A stretch of DNA of 64,000 nucleotides from UMGS1052 sp045532035 (GTDB lineage: Bacteria > Bacillota > Clostridia > Oscillospirales > CAG-382), in contig JAZSFD010000048.1 of NCBI GenBank assembly GCA_045532035.1, positions 51,255 to 115,254 of the forward strand. Direction: 5' to 3'. Of the stretch, positions 14,659-24,324 are shown piece after piece (position 1 is the stretch's first letter; every line of letters starts with the position of its first letter). The translations under genes and the position numbers were made by a program. The notes beneath the pieces were generated by a model. That model had not been told where the DNA came from, made no database searches, and saw only the letters and a program-made list of their open reading frames with translations.

Positions 14659-17157
14659 ATGAACAGAAAAATGAGATTCGCGGCATTGGCGCTGACTTTT
14701 CTTCTTACTTCAAATGCCACAACATATGCTCTCTCGGAAACGGTTGCAGTCTCCACGGCTGTGATGCCGATCGAAGATATCGCCGTTGAGAACTTCGGCT
14801 CTTACGGCACTTCCGACAATGAGCAGCCCACCACAGCCGAGCTTGAGGCTGTTATCAAGGCAGTCAAACCGAAATTTGACATTCCTGCGGAATATTCCGA
14901 ATTTGAATGGGATTATTACGGCGGAAGTCAGAGCAGCGACCCTTACTGGACTCTTCGCTGGTCGACACCTTCCGACAGCAAGGTATACGGTCATGCCTCT
15001 GTCATGTGCGACAAAGCGGGAAATATCGAAAATTTCAACATCTATTCCGATGACCAAAGCGAAATAGCTTTTCCTGCATATTCGAAGAAAGAGCTTACCG
15101 ACACCGCAAAAGCTTTCATTAAGAATATTGCCCCTGAAGCAAACCTTGTCTTCACCACGGCAGAGGATGCTTACGGAAGATATTCAAGATTCTATACATA
15201 CAATTTCAAGCGTGTGGAAAACGGTATTGATTATCCTGAAAACACTGCTTCTGTCAGAATTGATTTCGTGACAGGCAAGATCATCTATTGCAATATCAGA
15301 TATGACTACGGTATTCCCGTTCAGAGTGCCGAAACAGTTATCTCTCCCGAAAAGGCTGCGGAGATAATTGGCACAAGACAGAAGATGGTGCTTTCCTACA
15401 CTCTTCTCCGCGAAGCTGACGAAAACGGCAAGATCACAAACAAAGCCGTTCTCATATATTCTCCCTCCGAATCCTATCTTTCGGTGGATGCCGTGACAGG
15501 CGAGCTTTATGATGAGCGCACCACCTGGCAGAAGGCAACCGCAGGAGGACAGCTTAATTCTGCCATGAAAGATATGGTCACCGAGGATGCCGCTGAATCG
15601 GAAAAGAGCGAATACCGACTTACCGAGGAAGAGCTTGCACAGCTTGAGGTGCTCAAAGGTCTTATCACAAAAGAGCAGGCCATTACAAAAATCACCGAAA
15701 ACGACAAGCTTTATCTCGACATGAATCTCACCTCCATAAGTGCAGATCTTTCCAGATCCTATAAGTATTATTCTACAGGCTCGGAAAAGAGCGAAAACTA
15801 TGTTTGGAACATCAATTTTTCCAACCCCAACGGCGGTGAAAAATATGATTATTCCTACGCCAATGCCCAGATCGATGCGAAAACAGGTGAACTGATCAGC
15901 TTCAATTCGTCTTTGCGCGGTTCGTATTATTACGAACAGAACAAACTTCCCGTTCCCGAAAAGAAGCTTTCTCAGGCGGAAAGCGAAAAGCTCTTTGAGG
16001 ATTTTGTCAAGACTCAGATCCCCGAAAAATTCGAAATGACAAGAAAACAGAACGGTTATGAAACCAATGTCATCAAATACCACACTTCTCTTGTCGATGA
16101 CAAAACCGTCAACACCCCCATCTACGGTGCATACGGAATAAATTATGTCCGTGTCAATGAGGGTATTGATTTTACTTACAACAACATCTACGGAACTGTT
16201 GATGCCGTGACAGGCAAGATATCCTCCTTCGGCTATTCCTGGATGGATGATGTTATTTTCGAATCTCCCGCCGATGCCATGAGTGAGCAAGAAGCTTTCA
16301 AGGTATATTGCGAAAAGGCAGATTTCGACAAGTATTACGAAAGATACGACTTGTATACCCTGCGCGAGATGAAAACAGAAACTCCCGAAGAAAAGTTCCG
16401 TGCGTTTATTCTTTCTCTCAAGGAAAACCATTCCGACTATGAAGCTGTCATCAAAAAATACGCTCCCGACATTGATGTCAAAAAAGTCAGAAACGCCATC
16501 CTCTCAGCAGATGAATACGGTCTTGTGGAGCTTGCGGCAGAATATTTCGGCGTGAAGGATTACGACATGGAATATTTCTACAACAGTGCCGCCGAGCTTT
16601 ATGACAGAAGCTCCACCGCACGCCTTGTCTACAAGACAAATATTTCGGGTGTTCGCATCAGTGCACTTCGCGGTGAGCGTGTCAACTATTCGGGCATGCC
16701 TGTTGTCGAAGAATACACCGGCGATTTCGCTGATATTTCGGGTCACTGGGCAGAAGAATATGTTACCATTCTTGCAGATCTCGGAATTGTTGAAAGAGCC
16801 GAAAAATTTTACCCCGAAGCTTTCGTTTCGGCAAAGGATTTCTCTGTGCTTCTTTCGAATGCAGGCTATTACAGCCATACGGCTGATCCCGAGGACGCGG
16901 ATTTCACAAGAATCGACGCTGTCAAGCTCATTATGAGTGCTCTCGGCTATGACAAGATCGCACAGCTCGACATCTACCGCACGGAATTTTCCGACAATCC
17001 CGAGATTGCCCCCTCCGATGTCGGATACCTTGCCATTGCCTATGGCCTTGGCATCATCGACGGCGACGCAGGCACAAAGACTTTCAGGCCGAATGAGAAC
17101 ATCACAAAGGCGGAAGCTGTAAAGCTTGTGGTCGAAACTGTCAAGGCAAGTTATTGA
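14659..17157 (+). CDS. YcdB/YcdC-domain surface protein with S-layer-homology repeats
   Basis: This 832-residue secreted protein has a signal peptide (MNRKMRFAALALTFLLTSNA to about residue 25). Several YcdB/YcdC-like units follow, in which a strand-rich segment ends in a VDAVTGELYD, IDAKTGELISF or VDAVTGKISSFG hairpin. A putative PepSY-like role in masking proteases has been proposed for related folds. From about residue 690 there are S-layer-homology repeats: FADISGHWAEEYVTILADLG, DFTRIDAVKLIMSALGY, and YGLGIIDGDAGTKTFRPNEN followed by ITKAEAVKLVV. These anchor it to wall polymers. It is monocistronic with a strong terminator. Confidence 0.85.
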   Translation: MNRKMRFAALALTFLLTSNATTYALSETVAVSTAVMPIEDIAVENFGSYGTSDNEQPTTAELEAVIKAVKPKFDIPAEYSEFEWDYYGGSQSSDPYWTLRWSTPSDSKVYGHASVMCDKAGNIENFNIYSDDQSEIAFPAYSKKELTDTAKAFIKNIAPEANLVFTTAEDAYGRYSRFYTYNFKRVENGIDYPENTASVRIDFVTGKIIYCNIRYDYGIPVQSAETVISPEKAAEIIGTRQKMVLSYTLLREADENGKITNKAVLIYSPSESYLSVDAVTGELYDERTTWQKATAGGQLNSAMKDMVTEDAAESEKSEYRLTEEELAQLEVLKGLITKEQAITKITENDKLYLDMNLTSISADLSRSYKYYSTGSEKSENYVWNINFSNPNGGEKYDYSYANAQIDAKTGELISFNSSLRGSYYYEQNKLPVPEKKLSQAESEKLFEDFVKTQIPEKFEMTRKQNGYETNVIKYHTSLVDDKTVNTPIYGAYGINYVRVNEGIDFTYNNIYGTVDAVTGKISSFGYSWMDDVIFESPADAMSEQEAFKVYCEKADFDKYYERYDLYTLREMKTETPEEKFRAFILSLKENHSDYEAVIKKYAPDIDVKKVRNAILSADEYGLVELAAEYFGVKDYDMEYFYNSAAELYDRSSTARLVYKTNISGVRISALRGERVNYSGMPVVEEYTGDFADISGHWAEEYVTILADLGIVERAEKFYPEAFVSAKDFSVLLSNAGYYSHTADPEDADFTRIDAVKLIMSALGYDKIAQLDIYRTEFSDNPEIAPSDVGYLAIAYGLGIIDGDAGTKTFRPNENITKAEAVKLVVETVKASY

Positions 17158-17180
17158 TTCTATAAAACACCACCCCTGAT

Positions 17181-17217
17181 AAAAACTCCTCCGAAGTGAT
17201 TTTCGGAGGAGTTTTTT
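17181..17217 (+). terminator. Terminator after the YcdB/SLH gene
   Basis: A 15-bp stem (AAAAACTCCTCCGAA and its complement) with a six-base loop runs into a T stretch. Confidence 0.85.
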
Positions 17218-17264
17218 GATCTGTGGCGACCGATCACAAAAAAACAGAATATGTGAAAAATAGT

Positions 17265-17293
17265 TTGCATTTTCTTGCAAAAGGATATATAAT
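17265..17293 (+). promoter_or_regulatory. Promoter of ugd
   Basis: TTGCAT (17265-17270) and TATAAT (17288-17293) are separated by 17 bases. Transcription from here would give a leader of about 180 bases before the UDP-sugar dehydrogenase start. Confidence 0.55.
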
Positions 17294-17482
17294 ATAAATA
17301 TCGGCTATACAGTCCGAAAAAGCCGCCATAGGAAACACCACAGGGGCTTTGATACCGGTCTGTGATAACTTGCAATTTTTCGTGAGAACGGAGCATGGCA
17401 GGGAAATTTTACTTTCGTGTAAAAATGTGTTGTTTTTTGCATAGAGGTAAAAATATTTTTGAATCAAAAAAGGAGTATTCTT
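17294..17482 (+). promoter_or_regulatory. Long untranslated leader of ugd
   Basis: The leader has several short complementary segments, for example GGCT near 17304 against AGCC near 17321, and ACAG against CTGT near 17362. No gene is visible in it, and I cannot match it to a riboswitch class I know. It may be a structured regulatory leader or simply untranslated sequence. Confidence 0.3.
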
Positions 17483-18667
17483 ATGAAAATTGCAATCGCC
17501 GGCACAGGATATGTCGGACTTTCCATGGCTGTGCTTTTGGCACAGAATCACAGTGTGACAGCTGTGGATATCATCGAGAAAAAAGTCGAGATGATAAACA
17601 ACAGACGCTCCCCCATCGTGGACAAAGAAATTGAAGAATATTTTTCGAACGAAAAGCTTGATCTTGTTGCCACCACCGATGCGGAAAAAGCATATGCTGA
17701 CGCTGATTATATCGTCATTGCCGCCCCTACCAACTACGATCCCAACAAAAATTATTTTGACACAACAGTGCTTGAGCTCGTTATCGGTCAGGCGATCGCC
17801 GCAAATCCCGATGCTGTCATAATAATCAAATCCACAGTTCCCGTGGGATATACAAAAAGGATCAGACAGACCTTCTGCTGCGACAATATCCTTTTCAGCC
17901 CCGAATTTTTGCGCGAGGGACACGCGCTTTACGACAATCTTTATCCCAGCCGCATAATCGTTGGAACACCGACAGGGAATTCCCGATTGAGAAAAGCTGC
18001 CGAAAGGTTTGCAGATATGCTCAAGGAGGGCGCGAAAAAGGAAAACATCCCGACCCTTTTCCCCGATCTCACCGAAGCTGAGGCAATAAAGCTTTTTGCA
18101 AACACATATCTCGCCCTGCGTGTGGCATATTTCAACGAGCTTGACACTTATGCCGAAACAAAAGGTCTTGATACAAGGGCAATCATCGAGGGGGTCTGCC
18201 TTGACCCGCGAATCGGCGATCATTACAACAATCCATCCTTCGGCTACGGAGGATATTGTCTGCCCAAAGATACAAAACAGTTAAGAGCAAACTACAACGA
18301 TGTTCCCCAAAATCTTATCAGCGCTATCGTCGATTCGAACACCACCAGAAAAGACTTTATCGCCAATCAGATAATTTCAAGAAATCCGTCGGTTGTAGGA
18401 ATCTACCGCCTCACCATGAAGGCAAATTCAGACAACTTCCGACAAAGTTCTATTCAAGGAGTCATGAAGCGTATAAAGGCAAAAGGTATCGAAGTTGTGA
18501 TATACGAGCCCACAATGCAGGAGGACAAGTTCTTCAACAGCCGTGTTATACGCGATATAAACGAGTTCAAAAGCATTTCGGATGTAATAATTGCCAACAG
18601 ATACAACAACGAAATTGCTGATGTAATAGAAAAGGTTTACACACGAGATTTATATTTCAGAGATTGA
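17483..18667 (+). CDS. ugd: UDP-glucose/UDP-ManNAc-type 6-dehydrogenase
   Basis: This 394-residue NAD-dependent dehydrogenase oxidises the C6 hydroxyl of a UDP-sugar to the uronate, feeding capsule or wall polymer synthesis. The N-terminal Rossmann motif is MKIAIAGTGYVGLSMAVLLA, and substrate-handling segments include APTNYDPNKNYFDTT, KSTVPVGYT and FSPEFLREG. The catalytic Cys lies in GYGGYCLPKDTKQL. Length and the NYDPNKNYFDT form match the short UDP-glucose dehydrogenases of Firmicutes. The start at 17483 follows AAAGGAGT. The SanA-like gene follows within seven bases, so the two are an operon. Confidence 0.9.
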   Translation: MKIAIAGTGYVGLSMAVLLAQNHSVTAVDIIEKKVEMINNRRSPIVDKEIEEYFSNEKLDLVATTDAEKAYADADYIVIAAPTNYDPNKNYFDTTVLELVIGQAIAANPDAVIIIKSTVPVGYTKRIRQTFCCDNILFSPEFLREGHALYDNLYPSRIIVGTPTGNSRLRKAAERFADMLKEGAKKENIPTLFPDLTEAEAIKLFANTYLALRVAYFNELDTYAETKGLDTRAIIEGVCLDPRIGDHYNNPSFGYGGYCLPKDTKQLRANYNDVPQNLISAIVDSNTTRKDFIANQIISRNPSVVGIYRLTMKANSDNFRQSSIQGVMKRIKAKGIEVVIYEPTMQEDKFFNSRVIRDINEFKSISDVIIANRYNNEIADVIEKVYTRDLYFRD

Positions 18668-18674
18668 TAGGAAA

Positions 18675-19373
18675 ATGAAGAAGATATTCAAAAGACTGTA
18701 TTTTACAATCCTACTTTTGCTTATTGCGGCTTTGATTTTTGTGATTGCCACAAATATCTATGTCTGCGTTTCGGCAAGCGACAGAATGTATGCTCGCTCC
18801 GAGCTTTCAGAGTCGTTGTCCGACAAAAAATATGACTGCATCCTCATTCTCGGCGCAGGTGTGCGCCCCGATGGAACACCGTCAAAAATGCTTGAAGAAC
18901 GCCTTTTGTGCGGTCTTGAGCTTTATCGGGCAGGAGTTGCCGAAAAGATCATCGTCAGCGGCGACAACAGTCAGGCAAATTACGATGAGGTAAACCCCAT
19001 GAAGTCGTGGCTTGTGGCAAACGGCGTCCCCTCCGAAAGCGTTTTTATGGATCATGCCGGTTTTTCGACTTATGACAGTGTTTATCGTGCAAGAACCATA
19101 TTTCTTGCCCACAGGGTTTGTATCGTCAGCCAGAAATATCATCTTTACAGAGCGCTTTATCTTGCCGACGCCCTTTCGCTTGACGCGGTTGGGGTAGATG
19201 CGCAGCAAGTGACTTACAGCGGGCAGGCAATGCGTGAGCTTCGCGAGGTGGCGGCGCGTTCAAAAGACTTTATCAGCGCGTACTTCAAACCCAAGCCGAA
19301 ATATCTGGGCAAGACCATTCCTGTTTTCGGGGACGGAAACGAGACGAACGACAAAGTCGATGAAGAATACTAA
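18675..19373 (+). CDS. SanA/YdcF-type DUF218 membrane protein
   Basis: This 232-residue protein has one N-terminal transmembrane segment (about 8-30, LYFTILLLLIAALIFVIATN). An extracytoplasmic DUF218 domain follows: YDCILILGAGVRPDGTPSKM, EERLLCGLELYRAG.AEKIIVSG and VPSESVFMDHAGFSTYDSV. Related proteins (SanA, ElyC, YdcF) act in envelope integrity and polysaccharide handling, and this one lies directly behind ugd, which suits a cell-surface sugar role. The C-terminal tail is acidic. Confidence 0.82.
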   Translation: MKKIFKRLYFTILLLLIAALIFVIATNIYVCVSASDRMYARSELSESLSDKKYDCILILGAGVRPDGTPSKMLEERLLCGLELYRAGVAEKIIVSGDNSQANYDEVNPMKSWLVANGVPSESVFMDHAGFSTYDSVYRARTIFLAHRVCIVSQKYHLYRALYLADALSLDAVGVDAQQVTYSGQAMRELREVAARSKDFISAYFKPKPKYLGKTIPVFGDGNETNDKVDEEY

Positions 19374-19394
19374 TATACCAAAGAAGATCCTGCA

Positions 19395-19559
19395 ATGAAA
19401 CTCACTATTGAAGGCAACACAGTGAGTGCTGAGAATCAGCTTCTTCCGTCAAGACAGGCTATGCTTTTTCCAGCGGAAAAGCCAAAGCTCAAGATCGGCA
19501 TCATCGGCAATTCCGTCCTCTGCCACAAAATACTTGAAAGACTTCTTAAAATAATATAA
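19395..19559 (+). pseudogene. Short frame resembling the N-terminus of an SGNH-type hydrolase, probable remnant
   Basis: A 54-residue frame begins MKLTIEGNTVSAENQLLPSR and continues through LLFP-like residues to KPKLKIGIIGNSVLCHKILE. The GIIGNSV segment resembles the first block (GNSIT/GDSIT) of SGNH hydrolases seen in Clostridia, after a short beta prefix. The frame then stops in LLKII without the rest of the domain. No good ribosome site precedes it. The call is a deletion remnant, based on memory of the motif; it could instead be a real small protein. Confidence 0.35.
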
Positions 19560-19577
19560 AATCTGGAGGAAAAACAA

Positions 19578-19877
19578 ATGATAATTCTCATGGAAGTCCT
19601 TGAGGCAATAATGGTTTTGTGCTTCGGCATCTCCTGGCCTCTTTCAATCATGAAATCCTATCGTGCCCGCACAGCAAAAGGCAAAAGTCTTCTTTTCCTG
19701 TGCTTCATTTTCACAGGCTATATCGCAGGTATCGCATGGAAAATGATCCTTTTTGCCGAAACAGGCGAGATCAAATGGCCTACATATCTCTATTTCCTTA
19801 ACCTTGTTATGGTGGGAACAGACATCGTTATGTATTTCAGAAACAAAAGACTTGACGCCAAGAACGAGGAAAAATAA
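19578..19877 (+). CDS. Small PQ-loop/SemiSWEET-like membrane protein
   Basis: This 99-residue protein has three predicted transmembrane segments (about 3-22, 38-56 and 66-85). The first loop, SWPLSIMKSYRARTAKGKSL, matches the PQ-loop pattern of Pro followed by a basic R-T-K-G-x-S segment. The SemiSWEET family has three helices and moves sugars as dimers. A GGAGGAAAA ribosome site fixes the start. A transport role is by family analogy. Confidence 0.7.
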   Translation: MIILMEVLEAIMVLCFGISWPLSIMKSYRARTAKGKSLLFLCFIFTGYIAGIAWKMILFAETGEIKWPTYLYFLNLVMVGTDIVMYFRNKRLDAKNEEK

Positions 19878-19963
19878 AACCTCAGGAAGCAGGGCGCAAA
19901 AAAAACCTGACCTTCCGAAAAAAGCATTTTTGATGCTTTACATTATACAATCTAAAACCATAC

Positions 19964-20000
19964 AAAAATCGCCCGCAGAGTTTCTGCGGGCGATTTTTTT
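19964..20000. terminator. Bidirectional terminator between convergent genes
   Basis: A 16-bp stem (AAAAATCGCCCGCAGA and its complement) is bordered by A and T runs on both sides, so it can end both the PQ-loop gene and the minus-strand SLH gene. Confidence 0.85.
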
Positions 20001-20008
20001 GTGATTAT

Positions 20009-23000
20009 TTATGCAAGACCTTCGGGCTTGTTGAGCACAACAGGCTCAATGTTGGGGTCAATCACGACCACAACAGCGTTCTGGTCACCCCAACGGTTCT
20101 TGATGGACTTGAGCGAATCATATCCGCAGGTAGCAGTTACGCCCTTGAGGTTGCCGAGAGGCTTGCCTGCTGTCTGGATATAGATGTTCTTGTCAGGCTT
20201 TTCGGTAGAGTTGGAGGGAAGATTGAGCATATAGCCTGTTGCTCTGTCGAAGATGTTGTACTCTGACTTACAGTTTTCGTTGTCCGAAAGAGTGGATCCG
20301 CAATAGAGCTGGCTGGTTCTGTATCTTACGATAGATCCCCAACCGTAGCCGCCGAGTCTGAGAACATTGAAAGAAGAGTTTACATTTCTTGTGATTCTTG
20401 TCCAGGTGTCCTTGGCGCCGTTAAGCTGTTCTGCCTTGGGAGGCGCGTTGTAGAATTCGATACCCCAGAATACATATTCGATGAGGTTGCCGATGTAATC
20501 GACATTTTCCTGGATACAGTCGCCTGTGCTGTTCGAACGCTGATGAGTTACAGCTGTATCATAGATCTGATACATCCAGTTGTTTTCGACACGATAACCG
20601 CTGCAGCCGCCGTAGATCTCAACCGCGTTGCCGTAGTTTGTTACATGCTTTCCGTCGTTATAGTCGAGAACCGATCCGCCGATCCATGAGAAGATGCTGT
20701 TTGTGACGGTTACATTCGAGCAGGTGCCAAAGCCTACGCCGTGACCGCCGCCAAACTTCATCGAAACATTGTCAAGAGTAAAGCCCTTGGGCGAGCCGCC
20801 GAAGATATTGACTCTTTCGCCGATCTCGATCGACTTGAAGCGCTTGCCGGGATTGCCCTCGGTACTGTATACATAAAGATTTGCCTTTGTGGTAAGAGAA
20901 CCACCGGGAAGCTCGGAATAGAACTGGAGGTCACCGCAGAGAGATTCGGGACCTGTTACCCCGTAGGTGTTGGGGTTCATGATGATGCCGTAAAGCTCGT
21001 TGTATGCATCTTCCGAGAAATCATAGATGTCATGGTCAAAGCCGATGACGCCGACATTTATAAGCTTTTCGGTACAGAGATATACATTTTCCCACTCTGT
21101 TTCGACCCAAAGAGCTTCGTCAGCATAGTTTCTTGCCGACTGCATGAGAACAGGCTTTTCACCTGTGCCGTAGGAACCATAGATAGCGCCGTGATAGGTG
21201 GGAACCTGTCCGCGGTAAACACCGCCGCGTTCAAAGAGGAAGGTGGTTCCTGCCTTGGGGAATCTTACCTTCTTGGAGAGAGCCGCAGGAGTCTTCCATG
21301 CGGTTTCGGGAGTCTTACCGTCGTTTTCGTCGCTACCGGACTTTTCGGAAATGTAATATTTCTGGCCGGTCATCTTGTCGCCGTAGATCTCCTCAGTGTT
21401 GGGGGTGTTAAGAATATCCTTCTTCATCTGCTCAGCGATGACATCAACACCTGCGCGGATCTGTGTACCTGTAAGATTTGCGCTCTGCTCGTAAAGACCC
21501 TTAACATAGTCTTCTGCGGAGGAGCCGGAGAGAGTGTAGCCGTCAGCGGCTGTTGCCTTTGTCCATGCAACACCTTCGGGGTTGCAGGCAGCAAGGATCT
21601 GACCGTTTGCCCAGTGGGAAGCAGTATCAGTGAAAGAAACTGCACCTGCCACACCTGTGGGAGCTCTGCCGAGGAAGCGGTTGACCATTGTTACAACTTC
21701 CGCACGGGTGATGTTGTTTTCGGGGCGGAATGTGTTGTCTTCATAGCCTGTAACGATTCCGTTTCCTGCTGCATAATAGATTGCGGAAATATACTTATAA
21801 TTGCTCTTGACATCAGTAAATTCCTTGAGCTTTACCGAAGAAGAAGTTGTTCCGAGTGCTGCAACCTGATAGATGAGCTCTGCAAATTCGGCTCTTGTGA
21901 TGTTCTGTGTGGGGTTGATGATAGTGCCGCCTCTTTCGGAGATGGTATCAAGAAGACCAACCTTTTCAAAGAAGCCGATGTAGGATTCATACCATGCTCC
22001 TTCGGGAACATCGATGAAATTCGACTTTATGTGTCCCTTGATGTTGCTTTCGTCGGTGATAAGTCTCGAAAGAAGAGTGATAGCTTCTGCTCTTGTCATG
22101 TTGTTCTGGGTAAGGAATGTGCCGTTTTCATAGCCCGCAACATAGTTGGCATTTGCGTTGAGAGCGACATTTACCTTTGTTTCAACAACAACTGTCGATT
22201 CACCATCGGGAAGCTGGAAAATATAGTTGTCGGCATTTACCTGGGCTCCGTTGATAATAGCGGTGGAAACGGGGATGCCATAGCTGTCGGTGAAGCAATA
22301 GCCTGTAACTTTTGCACCGTCAAACTGGGGCTCGCAAAGACCACCTGTAAGCTTGATTACCACATCAGCCGAACCGGGAGCAAGCGTTGCAACAGTTTCA
22401 GATCCTGTTATTACGATCTTCTTGCCTGTAACAGTGCCCTTGCCTGCGTTGATGGTGCCACCGAAGTTGCCGCCATTGAGAGCAACAACAACACTACCAT
22501 TGATGGTAGCGCCCGCTTCAGCACCGATGACAGCTTCTGCGATGTTACCGCCGCCGATATTTACGATTACGTTACCGTTGACTGGCCTGCATAGGAGCCG
22601 GCAACAAGCTTTGTGATCTCACCCTCACCGACGGTGAGAGTTGCAGTGCCGTTCATGGTGCCTGCTGTGGCATTGGCGCCAACGACATTCTTGACCTTGC
22701 CGCCGCCAAGCGAAACATAGGTGTTGCCGTTAACAGCCTTGCCGTTGACAGAACCTGCGGCGAGTGTTTCAAAAGAGCCTTCGTTGAGTTCGATAACAGC
22801 AGAACCCGAGGAGAGCTCACCGATGGCAACAGAAGGAGAATCGCGGTATTCAAAGCGTTCGCTATCGGGAACACCATAATGCTCTACATAGTATGTATCC
22901 GACTCGTTGATGGTTTCGAAGCTGAAGCCGTTGGTATAAATATACGCACCGGGAGCAGTTCTCAGCATAACAAAATCAAGGATAAGGTCACCCTCAAGAA

Positions 23001-23367
23001 CGATTTCCATAAGGGGTGCCTCAGCTGTACCCGAAAGATTGAGGAGGTTACCTGTTACCTTTGTTCCCATACCCTTGAGAGTGATAGGCTTTCTGCCTTC
23101 GATATCCTTGAAGTTGGGAAGACTGATGTTTCCGGTAAATACGATGGCGCCGCCTTCCTTGCCGATGGCATTGAAAGCGTCCCCGAAGCTTCTGAATGTC
23201 GCATATTCCTTGCCTTCGTAGTTCATCTTTCCGAAGGAATTAACAAGGGCGATACGCTAGTCATTGATCACAAGCACCTCAGGGTCTGCGGCGGATGCGG
23301 TGAAGGGAACCGCGCAGATCACAAGAAGAAGAGCAAGGATCAGGGATAAAATTCTTGTCTTTTTCAT
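20009..23367 (-). pseudogene. SLH-domain right-handed beta-helix surface protein, broken by a TAG and a frameshift
   Basis: One large secreted protein of about 1119 codons is spread over interrupted frames. It starts at 23367 behind AGGAG with signal peptide MKKTRILSLILALLLVICAV, and codon 37 is an in-frame TAG (23257-23259). Reading resumes to residues near 22590, where a single missing base in GGCCAGTC shifts the frame. Downstream are three S-layer-homology repeats (YVAGYENGTFLTQNNMTRAE, GIVTGYEDNTFRPENNITRA and one between). A carbohydrate-active beta-helix domain of about 400 residues follows (YYISEKSGSDENDGKTPETA, then VYRGQVPTYHGAIYGSYG). This plan suits a wall-anchored pectate-lyase-like protein. 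Both lesions would abolish it unless they are read through or are sequence errors. Confidence 0.75.
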
Positions 23368-23688
23368 TTTGGTCTCCTTTTAAGAAATTTCCGTCTTTGA
23401 CGGACTTACATTATTATATCATATTACAGAGATTTTCACAAGAAAAACCGCTCGGGTATCTTTGACAAAATTGATTTTTGTTTTTTGTGGATTGTGTATA
23501 TCTCCCCTTGCTTTTTTAATTATATTTTAAGGTAAAAAGAATATTATATTCAAATGTTTACAAAGATGTGTATAAATTTTCTGTGCTGTATAATATAATA
23601 TATAATGAATGTTTATGTACATTCGCAATTTACAGGCTGCAAACTCAGACATAGAAATTTTATGAAAGGCAAAAGGCACATAAAAACC
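23368..23688. promoter_or_regulatory. Divergent intergenic region, AT-rich
   Basis: About 320 bases lie between the two divergent secreted-protein genes. A small hairpin CCGTC/GACGG is near 23387-23399 and an AT-rich stretch with several TATAAT-like sequences lies at 23585-23605. No gene was seen, and no single promoter can be chosen with confidence. Confidence 0.3.
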
Positions 23689-24291
23689 ATGAAAAAAACA
23701 CCAAATTTCAAAAAGGCCGCGGTTCTCCTTTTGACAACAGGCATTCTTTTCACCGCCTCCTGCACAGGAAAACAGGCAGCAAACGCAGGTGAAATCGTTG
23801 CAGAGCCCGACGGACGCGACTATACCTTCACATACCCGTCTGACTGGAGCATTCTTCGCGAAGACAGTATGTATGCCATCGAATCCCCCTCTGTAACAGT
23901 TGAGAAAAAGGAAAAAAGCTCCAACATTTCGGTTCTTTCGGCAGTTATTTATGACAAGGCTGAGGAATATGCCAACATCGACGAAACCGAGCTCCTCAAC
24001 GCTTATGTCCCCAAATATATGGACACCGTAAAGGCTGAATTCGGCTCGACCGAATATGACGGAAACATGACAGATGTTGAAATATCGGGCAAAACCGGCA
24101 AAAAGGTCACATACAGCTATAAGGATCCTTTCACCGGTGAAGAGTTCTTGTTCGAAACGGTCTTTGCACTTCTCAAGACCAACAATTACTGCTATTGCTA
24201 TTATCTCACCTACACCGCCAACGGAAAAGAAGCTTTTGATGCATTCCACGGAGGCTTTGACAAGGTGATCTCAAGCTTCGACTTTAACTGA
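23689..24291 (+). CDS. Lipoprotein with PsbP-like domain
   Basis: This 200-residue lipoprotein begins MKKTPNFKKAAVLLLTTGIL with lipobox TASC. The mature part has the PsbP/DUF1795-type pattern: DYTFTYPSDWSILREDSMYA, then strands and FHGGFDKVISSFDF at the end. The family is small extracytoplasmic beta-alpha domains of unsure function. ATG at 23662 is an alternative start with a longer basic N-terminus. It lies 33 bases upstream of secA and may be transcribed with it, although no function links them. Confidence 0.75.
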   Translation: MKKTPNFKKAAVLLLTTGILFTASCTGKQAANAGEIVAEPDGRDYTFTYPSDWSILREDSMYAIESPSVTVEKKEKSSNISVLSAVIYDKAEEYANIDETELLNAYVPKYMDTVKAEFGSTEYDGNMTDVEISGKTGKKVTYSYKDPFTGEEFLFETVFALLKTNNYCYCYYLTYTANGKEAFDAFHGGFDKVISSFDFN

Positions 24292-24324
24292 GCATTTTGT
24301 GAAACTTACAGGAGAAATTAACTT

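Noticed and set aside
15184..16431. 415-codon minus-strand frame opposite the YcdB/SLH gene
   Set aside because: The sense protein has a signal peptide and S-layer repeats; the antisense frame has no start signal.
17294..17482. Cyclic-di-GMP or ydaO-type riboswitch before ugd
   Set aside because: The conserved cores I know for these classes were not found, so only an unassigned leader is reported.
20741..22594. 617-codon open frame on the plus strand
   Set aside because: It is antisense to the SLH/beta-helix gene. It lacks a ribosome site and recognisable domains and has a Cys/Ile-rich composition produced by the codon use of the real gene.
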